From 66-474 sp044464225 (GTDB taxonomy: Bacteria; Pseudomonadota; Gammaproteobacteria; Xanthomonadales; Rhodanobacteraceae), in NCBI GenBank assembly GCA_044464225.1, contig JBIQLN010000006.1, positions 1-64,000 on the forward strand: a stretch of DNA of 64,000 nucleotides. The letters are read 5' to 3'. The notes under the pieces are model-generated. The model had not been told where the DNA came from. It saw nothing but the letters and a program-made list of their open reading frames with translations, and searched no databases. Below, in pieces: positions 25,297 to 35,943 of the stretch. The translations under genes and the position numbers were made by a program. The first letter of the stretch is position 1. The number at the start of each line of letters is the position of its first letter.

Positions 25297-26049
25297 TCAG
25301 TCCGCGTGCAGTTCGGCGACGAAATCGTAGATGTCGCCGCGATACCACGAGGTGGTGAATTCCACCACACGGCCATCGTCGAGGAACGATCGCCGCTCCA
25401 CATTGAGGCCGGCGCTGCCGGCGCGCACGTGCAGCAAGCGCGCATGGCGGGCGGAGAGCGGCACCGCGCGCAGGCGTTGCAGTGCACGACGTGGACGACA
25501 GTCGCGGGTTTCCAGTGCTTCGTACAACGAGTCGCGCACCAGCATCGGATCGGGCAGCACGTCGGCCGGCACCACGCTGCGCTCGATCGCAATCGGCTCG
25601 TCGCCGGCATAGCGCACGCGATGCAGGCGCACCACTTGCGAACCCGGCGACAGGTTCATCGCCATCGATTCCTCCGGCGTCACCTCGCCCATGTCGCGCT
25701 CGAAGAATTCCGAGCGCGCGTCGAGGCCGCGCGCGCGCAGGTCCTCGGTGAAGCTGGTCAGGCGCGACATCGGCTTGACGATGCGTTCGGCCACGAAGGT
25801 GCCGGCGCCGTGGCGCTGGATCAACGCGCCGTCCTCGACCAGCCCGGCGATGGCCTTGCGCACGGTGACGCGCGACAGGCCCAGCATTTGCGCAAGGTCG
25901 CGCTCGCTCGGCAATGCGTGGCCGGGTTCGATCGCACGCCGTTCGATCACGTTGCGGATCGCATTGCGCAAGCGCAGGTAGGCCAGCGGCTGGTGCGCGG
26001 CACGGTCTCGGCCGAGGCGGCGGTATTCGGCGGCAAGGACGCTTTGCAT
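25297..26049 (-). CDS. GntR-family regulator (HutC/UTRA subfamily), probable Entner-Doudoroff repressor
   Basis: A 250-residue transcription factor. The N-terminal winged helix includes LRNAIRNVIERRAIEPGHALPSERDLAQMLGLSRVTVRKAI and the wing GALIQRHGAGTFVA. The C-terminal UTRA ligand domain (about residues 90-245) has LTSFTEDLRARG and ERDMGEVTPEESMAMNL. The ATG at 26049 gives the usual length; a start at 26118 would add 23 unlikely residues. It is divergent from zwf-edd-eda, and three TGGTAT boxes lie between them. That suggests it controls this pathway and itself in answer to a sugar phosphate. The ligand is not identifiable here. Confidence 0.88.
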   Translation of the reverse strand: MQSVLAAEYRRLGRDRAAHQPLAYLRLRNAIRNVIERRAIEPGHALPSERDLAQMLGLSRVTVRKAIAGLVEDGALIQRHGAGTFVAERIVKPMSRLTSFTEDLRARGLDARSEFFERDMGEVTPEESMAMNLSPGSQVVRLHRVRYAGDEPIAIERSVVPADVLPDPMLVRDSLYEALETRDCRPRRALQRLRAVPLSARHARLLHVRAGSAGLNVERRSFLDDGRVVEFTTSWYRGDIYDFVAELHAD

Positions 26050-26141
26050 GGCGGCACCATACCAATGGCGCACCAGCGCGACAATCCCGCGCGGCACCTT
26101 GGGACACCGCGCGTGCAAGCCCGACAGGTGGTTGCAGGAAC

Positions 26142-26168
26142 TGGTATTCTGTGGTATCTAACTGGTAT
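26142..26168. promoter_or_regulatory. Triple TGGTAT operator upstream of zwf
   Basis: TGGTAT occurs at 26142, 26152 and 26163, spaced by 10 and 11 bp, about one helical turn. AACTGGTATT is repeated exactly 21 bp apart. A possible -10 (TATTAT, 26166-26171) overlaps the third box, so binding would block zwf transcription. Confidence 0.6.
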
Positions 26169-26228
26169 TATGATGCCGCTGCCGAAGCGACCGCGGCCCG
26201 GCTGCTTCGATCTCGCTCGAGGTGCGAT

Positions 26229-27701
26229 GTGACTCCAGCTTCCCTGCCCGTCGATCCGTTCGACCTGGTGATCTTCGGTGGCACCGGCGACCTCGCGATG
26301 CGCAAGCTGTTGCCGGCGCTGTTCCATCGTTTCCTGGCCGGACAAATCCGCGTGGGCAGCCGCATCATCGGCGCCGCGCGCGAACCGCTCAACGACGACG
26401 GCTATCGCGCCACGGTCAGCGTGGCACTGGGCAATGCGAGTACCCACACGCCGGAACAGCGCGACGCCTTCCTCGGCCTGATCGGTTACCGCGCACTGGA
26501 CGCACGCAAGGACGAAGGCTGGGATGGCCTCGCCCGAACGCTCGCCGAGCGGCCCGACAACATCCGCATCTTCTATCTCTCCACCTCACCCGAACTGTTC
26601 GTCGACATCTGCGAGCGGCTGGCCCGGCACGGCCTGAACCAGGGTGCCGCGCGGGTGGTGCTGGAAAAGCCGATCGGTCGCGACCTTGCCAGCGCCAACC
26701 GCATCAACGACGACGTCGGCCGCGTGTTCGCCGAATCGCAGACCTACCGCATCGATCATTACCTCGGCAAGGAAACGGTGCAGAACCTGCTGGCGCTGCG
26801 CTTCGGCAACGCACTGTTCGAACCCCTGTGGAACGCGAACCACGTCGACCATGTGCAGATCACCGTGGCCGAAACGCTGGGCCTGGGGCGGCGCGCCGGT
26901 TACTACGATCGCGCCGGTGCGCTGCGTGACATGGTGCAGAACCACATCCTGCAACTGTTGTGCATGGTGGCGATGGAATCGCCCTCGTCGCTGTCGCCCG
27001 ATGCGGTGCGCGACGAAAAACTGAAGGTGCTGCGCGCGTTGAAGCCGATCGATGCCAGCAACGCGGCGCAACTCACCGTGCGCGGCCAGTACCGCCCCGG
27101 CGCCTCCGAGGGTAAGAGCGTGCCGGGGTATCTCGAAGAACTGGGCGACGGCGCGAAATCCGACACCGGCACCTTCGTCGCGATCAAGGCCGAGATCGGC
27201 AACTGGCGCTGGGCCGGCGTGCCGTTTTATCTCCGCACCGGCAAGCGGCTGCCCGAACGCGTGTCGGAAATCGTGGTGGCGTTCAAGCCGGTGCCGTATT
27301 CGATCTTCGAGGGCAGCGCCGGCACGCTGGCGCAGAACAAGCTGGTGCTGCGGCTGCAGCCGGACGAGGGCGTCAAGCTTTGGCTGACCATCAAGGACCC
27401 GGGCCCGGGCGGCCTGCGCCTGCGCCACCTGCCGCTGGACATGAGCTTCGCCGAAGCCTTCGGCGTCGACCAGCCCGACGCCTACGAACGCCTGATCCTC
27501 GACGTGGTGCGCGGCAACCCGACCTTGTTCATGCGCCGCGACGAAGTGGAAGCGGCATGGCGCTGGGCGGATCCGATCCTCAATGCGTGGGCCGCCGGCG
27601 GCCACGCACCGCGCCCGTACACCGCCGGAAGCTGGGGTCCCAGCGCCGCGGTGGCGTTGATCGAACGCGACGGCCGCACCTGGCACGAAGGCGAGGATTG
27701 A
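26229..27701 (+). CDS. zwf: Glucose-6-phosphate 1-dehydrogenase
   Basis: Oxidises glucose 6-phosphate to 6-phosphogluconolactone with NADP, the entry to the Entner-Doudoroff and pentose phosphate routes. The nucleotide loop FGGTGDLAMRKLLPALF lies near residue 15. The active-site signature RIDHYLGKETVQNLLALRFGN is intact. At 490 residues the length is normal. GTG at 26229 was chosen because GAGGTG lies five bases upstream. First gene of a unit with edd (25 bp gap) and eda. No gene for 6-phosphogluconolactonase lies between zwf and edd. Confidence 0.97.
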   Translation: MTPASLPVDPFDLVIFGGTGDLAMRKLLPALFHRFLAGQIRVGSRIIGAAREPLNDDGYRATVSVALGNASTHTPEQRDAFLGLIGYRALDARKDEGWDGLARTLAERPDNIRIFYLSTSPELFVDICERLARHGLNQGAARVVLEKPIGRDLASANRINDDVGRVFAESQTYRIDHYLGKETVQNLLALRFGNALFEPLWNANHVDHVQITVAETLGLGRRAGYYDRAGALRDMVQNHILQLLCMVAMESPSSLSPDAVRDEKLKVLRALKPIDASNAAQLTVRGQYRPGASEGKSVPGYLEELGDGAKSDTGTFVAIKAEIGNWRWAGVPFYLRTGKRLPERVSEIVVAFKPVPYSIFEGSAGTLAQNKLVLRLQPDEGVKLWLTIKDPGPGGLRLRHLPLDMSFAEAFGVDQPDAYERLILDVVRGNPTLFMRRDEVEAAWRWADPILNAWAAGGHAPRPYTAGSWGPSAAVALIERDGRTWHEGED

Positions 27702-27726
27702 ACCCGACACACCGAGGTAGCCGAGC

Positions 27727-29571
<1,845 letters not shown>

Positions 29572-29593
29572 CGACCTTGCACGAGCCTTCGCC

Positions 29594-30253
29594 ATGACCT
29601 CGCAGGAACCCAAGCAGCATCGACTCGCCGAAATCCTCGCGCTTGCCCCCGTGGTGCCGGTGGTGATCGTGGACGATGCCGCCCATGCCGTGCCAATGGC
29701 GCGGGCGCTGGTGGCCGGCGGCATCCGCGCCATCGAAATCACCTTGCGCACACCGGCCGCGCTGGACGCCATCCGCGCGGTCGCCGCCGAGGTGGACGGC
29801 GCGGTCGTTGGCGTCGGCACCGTGCTCGACGGCGCGCAACTCGAAACCGCGCGCAAGGCCGGAGCGTGCTTCGCGGTTTCACCCGGGACTTCGCCGAAAC
29901 TGCTCGATGCCGCGGATGACCACGAACTGCCGCTGCTGCCGGGCGTCGCCACCGCGGGCGAGGCCATGACATTGCTGGAGCGCGGCTACTCGCATTTGAA
30001 ATTCTTCCCGGCGATGCCGGCCGGCGGCGCGAAATTGCTGGCGGCCTGGGCCAGTCCGTTGCCGCAGATCCGTTTCTGTCCCACTGGCGGCATCAGCCTC
30101 GCCACCGCACCGGAATTCCTCGCGCTGTCGAACGTCGCCTGCGTGGGCGGCTCGTGGCTCACGCCGAAGGACAAACTCAAGACCGGCGATTGGAATGGCA
30201 TCGAACGCCTTGCGCGCGAAGCCGCTCTGCTGCGACGCGTCGCCGCGGGCTGA
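29594..30253 (+). CDS. eda: KDPG aldolase (2-dehydro-3-deoxyphosphogluconate aldolase)
   Basis: Splits KDPG into pyruvate and glyceraldehyde 3-phosphate. A class I aldolase of 219 residues. The Glu in IRAIEITLRTP and the Schiff-base Lys in GYSHLKFFPAMPAGG are visible, as is the phosphate-binding FCPTGGIS. I chose ATG 29594, which gives an N-terminus like that of E. coli Eda; ATG 29564 overlaps the edd stop and would add ten residues. Third gene of the zwf-edd-eda unit. Confidence 0.95.
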   Translation: MTSQEPKQHRLAEILALAPVVPVVIVDDAAHAVPMARALVAGGIRAIEITLRTPAALDAIRAVAAEVDGAVVGVGTVLDGAQLETARKAGACFAVSPGTSPKLLDAADDHELPLLPGVATAGEAMTLLERGYSHLKFFPAMPAGGAKLLAAWASPLPQIRFCPTGGISLATAPEFLALSNVACVGGSWLTPKDKLKTGDWNGIERLAREAALLRRVAAG

Positions 30254-30341
30254 TTTCCTTCCTGGGAAAGTTGCACGAGCCGATCCGGCAGGTCGCGCCG
30301 CTGTCAAAATGGGCGCTCACTCGTCTCGAAGATGCCAAGCC

Positions 30342-31301
30342 ATGGCCGAATTCGTCGCCCCGATCCTTGATGACATCCGTGCCGCCGCGGGGAGGATAGC
30401 CACCCATGCGCAGGTGACGCCGGTAATGCATTCCCCGGAGCTGGATGCGCTGGCCGGTGCCACGTTGTTCTTCAAGTGCGAGCACTTGCAGGTGGGCGGG
30501 GCGTTCAAATTTCGCGGCGCCTGCAATGCAGTATGGTCGCTCGACGACGGCGAAGCCGGACGCGGCGTGGTGACACACTCGTCCGGAAACCATGGTGCGG
30601 CGCTGGCGCTGGCCGCGCGCACGCGCAAGATTCCCGCGCATATCGTGGTACCCGACGGCGCCGTGGCGGCCAAGCTCGCCAACATCGAACGCGCCGGCGG
30701 CATCCTGCACCGCTGTGCCCCGACGCAAGCCGCACGCGAGGAAGCCTGTGCCAAGGTGCAGCGCGAAACCGGCGCGACATTGGTGCACCCTTATGCCGAT
30801 GCGCGCGTGATGGCGGGCCAGGGCACGATCGTGCCGGAACTGTTGCAGCAGGTTCCCCATCTCGACACGGTGATCGTTCCGATTGGCGGCGGCGGACTGG
30901 CTTCCGGCTGCGCCATCGCGCTGGCCGCCTTGTCGCCACGGGCGCGGTTGATCGGTGCCGAACCGGCCGGTGCCGACGATGCGCTCCGATCCCTGCAGCG
31001 CGGCCAGCGCGTCACCGATGTCGTGCCACACACCTTTTGCGACGGCTTGCGCGCGACCATCGGTGAACCGAATTTCGCGATACTGGGCGCGCATCGCATC
31101 GAAGTCATCAGCGTGGGCGACGATGCGACGCTCGCGGCGATGCGCATGGTGTGGGCCGAACTCAAGCAGACGATCGAGCCTTCATCGGCGGTCGTGCTCG
31201 CGGCACTGCTGGGGCAGCGCGAACGTTTCGCCGACCAACGCATCGGGCTGGTGTTGAGTGGCGGCAATGTCGATCTCGACGCGCTGCCGTTCGCGGCTTG
31301 A
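30342..31301 (+). CDS. Serine/threonine dehydratase, PLP-dependent (serine racemase-like)
   Basis: A fold-type II PLP enzyme of 319 residues. The cofactor Lys lies in GGAFKFRGACNAVWSL. SSGNHGAALALAAR binds substrate, and the phosphate loop is PIGGGGLASG. It lacks the C-terminal ACT-like regulatory domains of biosynthetic IlvA, so it is closer to catabolic threonine dehydratase, serine racemase or hydroxyaspartate dehydratase. It could supply 2-oxobutyrate for isoleucine, since no other ilvA is in the window, but the specificity cannot be read from sequence. It lies 88 bp after eda and may have its own promoter. Confidence 0.85.
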   Translation: MAEFVAPILDDIRAAAGRIATHAQVTPVMHSPELDALAGATLFFKCEHLQVGGAFKFRGACNAVWSLDDGEAGRGVVTHSSGNHGAALALAARTRKIPAHIVVPDGAVAAKLANIERAGGILHRCAPTQAAREEACAKVQRETGATLVHPYADARVMAGQGTIVPELLQQVPHLDTVIVPIGGGGLASGCAIALAALSPRARLIGAEPAGADDALRSLQRGQRVTDVVPHTFCDGLRATIGEPNFAILGAHRIEVISVGDDATLAAMRMVWAELKQTIEPSSAVVLAALLGQRERFADQRIGLVLSGGNVDLDALPFAA

Positions 31302-31406
31302 AAACATCCCGGTCTTGCGGCCGGAACGGGTCATGGCGCGCAGCCGCACTCGCCCGCACGGGCGTCTGCGGCAAGCAGGCCTGCTTCGGTTCCGCGAAAA
31401 ACCGGA

Positions 31407-33209
31407 TCAAACCCGCGAGCATGGCCACTCACCCATGGCACGGTCCGCACCAGCCATCCCCTGCTTCATGATCGTCGCGACGCCGCCGCGCCCGATGCGC
31501 AGGCACTGGTTCGCGAGGCGAAGCGGTCCGGGCCGGTGCGAGACGACGACCAGGACCGTTTGCGGCAAGCGCCGCTTCAATGCCGCGAGCACGTTCATTT
31601 CGGAATTCGCATCGAGCGCACCGGTCGCTTCGTCGAGCACGGCGATGAATGGTTGCCGCAGGATCACCTGCGCCAACAGCAGGCGCTGCAGTTCACCGCC
31701 GGAAAGACGGCATGACGCCCCTTGCAGTTCCAGGTCGAGGCCGTTGCCCATCGGGTGCAAGCGCGGGCCGAGGCCCACGTCCACCAACACACGGTGGAGG
31801 CATTCATCGGTACTGTCCGGTGCCGCCCACAACAGGCACTCGCGGACCGTGCCTTGCCATGGGCGGACGCTCTGGCTGACATAGGCGCCCCTGCGGACGA
31901 GTTGCCGGTACCGGTCGAAATCCACGCGCCGGCCGTCGACGTGCGCTTCGAAAAAGTCAGGCACCGTCATCCCCGCCAGGACGTCCGCCAGGCTGCTCTT
32001 GCCGATGCCGGAGTCGCCGGCAACCAGGGTCATCTCACCGGGCACCAATGCCAGGTTGTCAACGTCGACGCGCAGCGAAGGCAGTTTCAGCCGCAGGCGT
32101 TCGATGTGTACCCGCCGTGCGCTGTCGCGGGTATTCGCCGCCGCTTGCGTCGAGCGCCGTGCCCGATCCAGATGGGCGTGGCGTTGCCACAGTTCGAAAG
32201 CCGGCACGGCCAGGCGCAGTTGCTGGAAGTTGTGCCCCGTCGAAGCCATGTAGGGCAACAACCGGCCAAGCAGCAGGCCCACCGCGATCAATGATGCCTG
32301 GTCGATGCCCCGCCAATGCGCGGCGATCCAAAAGACACCCACCATGCCGGCGATCGCGAACAGTTCCACGACGAGTTTCCCGGACGCCGTCAGTTCGATC
32401 TGGCGGCGGTACGCGCGCGCCAGCCTCGCGGAGATGGCGCCGTATGCCGCCTTTTCCGCCTCCTCGCGTTCGAACGAACGAACGTGGCGCAGCCGACGCG
32501 GGAAGTCCTCGCTGAGCCAGAACAGCCGGGTCGTGTCTTCCACGTATCGCCGGCTGATCCGCGACTGCTCGCGCCGATGCCAACGCAACACGACAAGCCC
32601 GAGTGCCGCCAGCACCGGCAGGACCAACGCGGGCACCGGCGATACCCAGAACGCGACCGCGAGGTTGACGGCGGTCGTCACGCCGGCCACCAGCAATTGC
32701 AACAGCGCGCCGACCCCCTGGGTGACCAGTTCGACGTTGGCGGTCAGCACGTTGGCGATTTCGGCCGACGTCGAGCGGTTCAGCGCGACCACGTCCGCAT
32801 CGATCAGGCGCGCGTGTGCCCTGCCGCGCAATCGCATCGCACAGTCGCTGACGATGCGCGCCCCCAGCCGCGAGACCAGCCAGCGCAATCCCACGTGACT
32901 TCCCATGGCGATCACGAAGATCGACATCAGCGTCCCGACGCTCGCCGGCAACGCCAACACGCGGCCGCCGAACATCGGTGCATGACCCGACTGGATCAGG
33001 GGGACGAGCACGATGGCGGCGACGCTTCCCGCCAGGGCGGCGATCCACGACAACAATACGTGTGCGCCGGCGCGTGCCACGCCGGCGCGTCCCACGATGG
33101 GTGCGAATTCACGCAGCAGGTCGAAGCATCGCCGCCGCCGCGGCAAAACCGCGGCAGCCGCCGGCGCGGGCGCGCGACGCGCCTCAATCGAGCAAGCGGC
33201 AGAGCGCAT
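31407..33209 (-). CDS. ABC exporter, fused permease and ATPase
   Basis: A half-transporter of about 600 residues that should work as a dimer in the inner membrane. Six hydrophobic segments fill roughly residues 30-310. The ATPase part has Walker A GDSGIGKSS (about 398), signature LSGGE (about 502), Walker B FIAVLDEAT and the switch His in VVSHR. No N-terminal peptidase domain is present, so it is not a leader-cleaving exporter. The ATG at 33209 lies inside the HPr-kinase-like gene upstream (26 bp overlap); ATG 33218 is also possible. The shared operon suggests it exports the product modified by its neighbours. Confidence 0.85.
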   Translation of the reverse strand: MRSAACSIEARRAPAPAAAAVLPRRRRCFDLLREFAPIVGRAGVARAGAHVLLSWIAALAGSVAAIVLVPLIQSGHAPMFGGRVLALPASVGTLMSIFVIAMGSHVGLRWLVSRLGARIVSDCAMRLRGRAHARLIDADVVALNRSTSAEIANVLTANVELVTQGVGALLQLLVAGVTTAVNLAVAFWVSPVPALVLPVLAALGLVVLRWHRREQSRISRRYVEDTTRLFWLSEDFPRRLRHVRSFEREEAEKAAYGAISARLARAYRRQIELTASGKLVVELFAIAGMVGVFWIAAHWRGIDQASLIAVGLLLGRLLPYMASTGHNFQQLRLAVPAFELWQRHAHLDRARRSTQAAANTRDSARRVHIERLRLKLPSLRVDVDNLALVPGEMTLVAGDSGIGKSSLADVLAGMTVPDFFEAHVDGRRVDFDRYRQLVRRGAYVSQSVRPWQGTVRECLLWAAPDSTDECLHRVLVDVGLGPRLHPMGNGLDLELQGASCRLSGGELQRLLLAQVILRQPFIAVLDEATGALDANSEMNVLAALKRRLPQTVLVVVSHRPGPLRLANQCLRIGRGGVATIMKQGMAGADRAMGEWPCSRV

Positions 33210-34320
33210 CGATGGCATCGCGCGGGTGGCGTCCACGCCGCAATCGGTGGATGCCCCTGTCCGTGATCTCGCGTTTGAAACGCAGCCAGCCCGGCTGGCT
33301 CGGCGCGTAGGCCTGATCGGCTTCGAGCAGACGACCCGCTTCATGCGCGTCGAGCCCGGTCAACAACGCACCGGCGTGATCGCCGGCTTGTTGGGCAGAC
33401 ACGAACACCGCGCCGACCAGCGTCAACGGACGCGTGGCCGGCCGGCCGTGTTCCTGCCGGAGATCCACCTCGAATTTCCTGATGCCGCTGCGGCGGCGGA
33501 TGACGGGTGCATGCGCCACCCAGCCACGGATCGCGCCGTTCTCCAGGGCATCCAGTGAGTCGCTCCTCAAATGCAGATAGTTGGGCACCCCGGTTGCCAG
33601 CAGGTCCGACGGGCGCACGAAGACCGCGTCCTCGGCGAGCAGGTCCAGGCCGTGCAGCAGGCCGTGCAACGCCAGCGTCGATTTGCCCGAACCGCTGCCG
33701 CCGAGTATCAGCAACCCGCGCCCGTGCCTTCCCACGCAGGCGGCGTGCAGGGGCACCAGACCCATCCCGCGCGCGGCCAGGATGAACACCGCGAATTCGA
33801 TCAACTCGCAGCGCAGGTGGTAGGCGTGCTGCAGCATGTCCTCCGATGCAACGATCCGCGCGCAACGGCGCGCGGGGTCGATCATCACGTAATTCGAGGC
33901 ATCGATGTCGGCGCGGAGCCGCTTGCCTTCCTGCCGCATCTGCGGTGCGGGCGGCTCAATCGCCCATGAATGCGATCTGCGCGGCAGCAGGTGCATCTCG
34001 ACCCGGAACTCGGCAATCGCGCCCGGGAACGTCTGCGCCGGCAAACCGCCATACGCGGCCTCGACCAGATCGATCAGCTCATGGCTGTTGCTCTCGAACC
34101 GGAAAAGGCCGCCCAGAACCCGCCTGGTTGCGCCGGGGGAGGGAGGAGCGGGTTCGGGCGGCGGCAACACGGTCCGGCGACATCCATCACCGTGACCGCG
34201 AATCGCACCGCGACGATCGATCGAAGGCTCCAGGTTGGATCGCACGGTATTCGCAATCTCCGGATGGCACCGTGGGTGCCGCGCCGGGCGGAAAAAGTTG
34301 CGCGCGGGCGCAAGCGCCAT
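33184..34320 (-). CDS. HPr kinase-like protein (HprK-related)
   Basis: A protein of up to 378 residues with the P-loop LGGSGSGKSTLALHGLLHGLDLLAEDAVFV (starting near residue 206), typical of the catalytic domain of HPr kinase-like proteins. The stretch MLQHAYHLRCELIEFAVFILAARGMGLVPLHAACV before the P-loop is also typical. It lacks the HPr kinase/phosphorylase N-terminal domain. Relatives occur in lasso-peptide and polysaccharide/exosortase-linked clusters, where some phosphorylate a peptide. The first 50 residues are low-complexity and basic, so the true start may be later, for example GTG at 34242. The ABC exporter follows with overlap. Confidence 0.75.
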   Translation of the reverse strand: MALAPARNFFRPARHPRCHPEIANTVRSNLEPSIDRRGAIRGHGDGCRRTVLPPPEPAPPSPGATRRVLGGLFRFESNSHELIDLVEAAYGGLPAQTFPGAIAEFRVEMHLLPRRSHSWAIEPPAPQMRQEGKRLRADIDASNYVMIDPARRCARIVASEDMLQHAYHLRCELIEFAVFILAARGMGLVPLHAACVGRHGRGLLILGGSGSGKSTLALHGLLHGLDLLAEDAVFVRPSDLLATGVPNYLHLRSDSLDALENGAIRGWVAHAPVIRRRSGIRKFEVDLRQEHGRPATRPLTLVGAVFVSAQQAGDHAGALLTGLDAHEAGRLLEADQAYAPSQPGWLRFKREITDRGIHRLRRGRHPRDAIDALCRLLD

Positions 34321-34431
34321 CCGGCATCCGTGCGGCAACCTGCAGCACGGCGCGCGGCACTCACTCTCACGCGCTGTTCGCGAAGGCGCCACAGGATCGC
34401 CGCCGCGCGCCACGAGAGGGTTTCCTCGCCG

Positions 34432-35943
34432 ATGTTGAAGATCCAGGTCACCCATTCCTACTTTCTGGAATACGACCCCAAGCAACGGGAACGCGGCAAG
34501 CCCTACCCACCGCTCGCCACCATCCAGGCCGCCGCCCTGCTGCGGCGGATGGGGCACGCCGTCGCACTGTTCGACGCGATGCTCGCCGAAGGCGTCGGGG
34601 CGTACGAGCAGTCGCTTCCAGGCGTCGAGCCGGACGTCGTGGTCCTGTACGAGGACAATTTCAATTTCCTGACCAAGATGTGCCTGGCGCGCATGCGCGA
34701 GGCCGCCTGCACGATGATTGCGGCGGCGCGCGCGCAAGGCGCGCGGGTGATCGTCGCCGGTTCGGACGCCTCCGATCACCCGGAAGCCTTCCTTGCCGCG
34801 GGCGCCGACGTCGTGCTGATGGGCGAGGGCATCGCGGCACTCGCCCAGTTGATCGAACGACTGGACCCGGACCGGCACATCGATACCCCGGGCTGGGTGG
34901 CAGGCGTATCCGGCGTTTCCGTCCTCGACGGCGGGAAATCGCGAACGACCCGCCTCGGCATCCAGCCGCCGGATGCACAACTCACCGGCCTCCCAGCCTG
35001 GGACCTGATCGACATCGAGCGCTACCGCGCGCTTTGGCTGCAACGACACGGCTACTTCAGCCTCAACATGACGGCTTCGCGGGGTTGCCCGTTCCGCTGC
35101 AACTGGTGCGCCAAGCCGATCTGGGGCAATCATTACCTGCGCCGCGATGCGGGCGAAGTCGCGGTGGAAATGACCTACCTCAAGCACGCGTTCCGCCCCG
35201 ACCACATCTGGTTCGCCGACGACATCTTCGGTTTTCGCAGTGACTGGGTGGACGCGTTTGCCGGGCGCTTGCAGGACAACGACGGCACGGTGCCGTTCAC
35301 GATCCAGACCCGTGCAGACCTCTCGACCGAACCCATGGCCGCCGCGCTCGAACGCGCCGGCTGCGCCGAGGCCTGGATCGGCGCGGAGAGCGGCAGCCAA
35401 CGTGTACTCGACTGGATGGACAAGGGCACGCGGGTGACGAAGCTGATCGATGCGCGCAAGCGGCTCGGGGTACACGGCATCCGCGTCGGCTTCTTCATCC
35501 AGCTCGGCTATCTGGGCGAGCAGCTCTCCGACCTGCTCGCCACCCGCGAACTGGTCACGCTCGCAGCCCCCGACGACATCGGCGTCAGTGTTTCGTATCC
35601 GCTTCCGGGCACCCGCTTCTACGAGCAGGTGAAGACCCAGCTCGGCGTCAAGACCCATTGGCGCGACAGCGGTGACCTGGCCATGATGTTCCGGGGCACC
35701 TACGATTCCGCGTTCTACCGACGCTTCCGCGACCTCCTGCACAAGCAGGTCGACCTCCGGCAATCGCGCGATTCCGCTTCACCCGAATCCCTGGAACGGG
35801 CGCTTGCCGCGCTGGAGGCGCAGTGGGACGCGCTGATCGCAAGCGAACACCTCCACCGCAACCCCGACGCGACCCCGGCGCCGCCGACAGCCCGGGGCCG
35901 TGTCGAGCCACTGCGCCGTGTTGCCGCCACTCGAAACCATTAG
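34432..35943 (+). CDS. B12-binding-domain radical SAM enzyme
   Basis: A 503-residue enzyme with an N-terminal cobalamin-binding-like domain (about residues 20-150; GxxxxxGH in LLRRMGHAVALFDAML, then VIVAGSDASDHPEAFLAAGADVVLMGEG). The radical SAM core carries the cluster cysteines 219, 223 and 226 in SRGCPFRCNWC. The DxHxxG cobalamin loop is not seen, as in many class B members. Such enzymes methylate or rearrange unactivated carbons. It is divergent from the HprK-like gene across a 111 bp gap, and its end overlaps the next gene by 44 bp. The substrate is unknown. Confidence 0.85.
   Translation: MLKIQVTHSYFLEYDPKQRERGKPYPPLATIQAAALLRRMGHAVALFDAMLAEGVGAYEQSLPGVEPDVVVLYEDNFNFLTKMCLARMREAACTMIAAARAQGARVIVAGSDASDHPEAFLAAGADVVLMGEGIAALAQLIERLDPDRHIDTPGWVAGVSGVSVLDGGKSRTTRLGIQPPDAQLTGLPAWDLIDIERYRALWLQRHGYFSLNMTASRGCPFRCNWCAKPIWGNHYLRRDAGEVAVEMTYLKHAFRPDHIWFADDIFGFRSDWVDAFAGRLQDNDGTVPFTIQTRADLSTEPMAAALERAGCAEAWIGAESGSQRVLDWMDKGTRVTKLIDARKRLGVHGIRVGFFIQLGYLGEQLSDLLATRELVTLAAPDDIGVSVSYPLPGTRFYEQVKTQLGVKTHWRDSGDLAMMFRGTYDSAFYRRFRDLLHKQVDLRQSRDSASPESLERALAALEAQWDALIASEHLHRNPDATPAPPTARGRVEPLRRVAATRNH

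Noticed and set aside
34321..35763. Long N-terminal extension of the HprK-like frame
   Set aside because: The frame is open, but this part lies antisense to the radical SAM gene with its CxxxCxxC motif. The real start is within 34242-34320.
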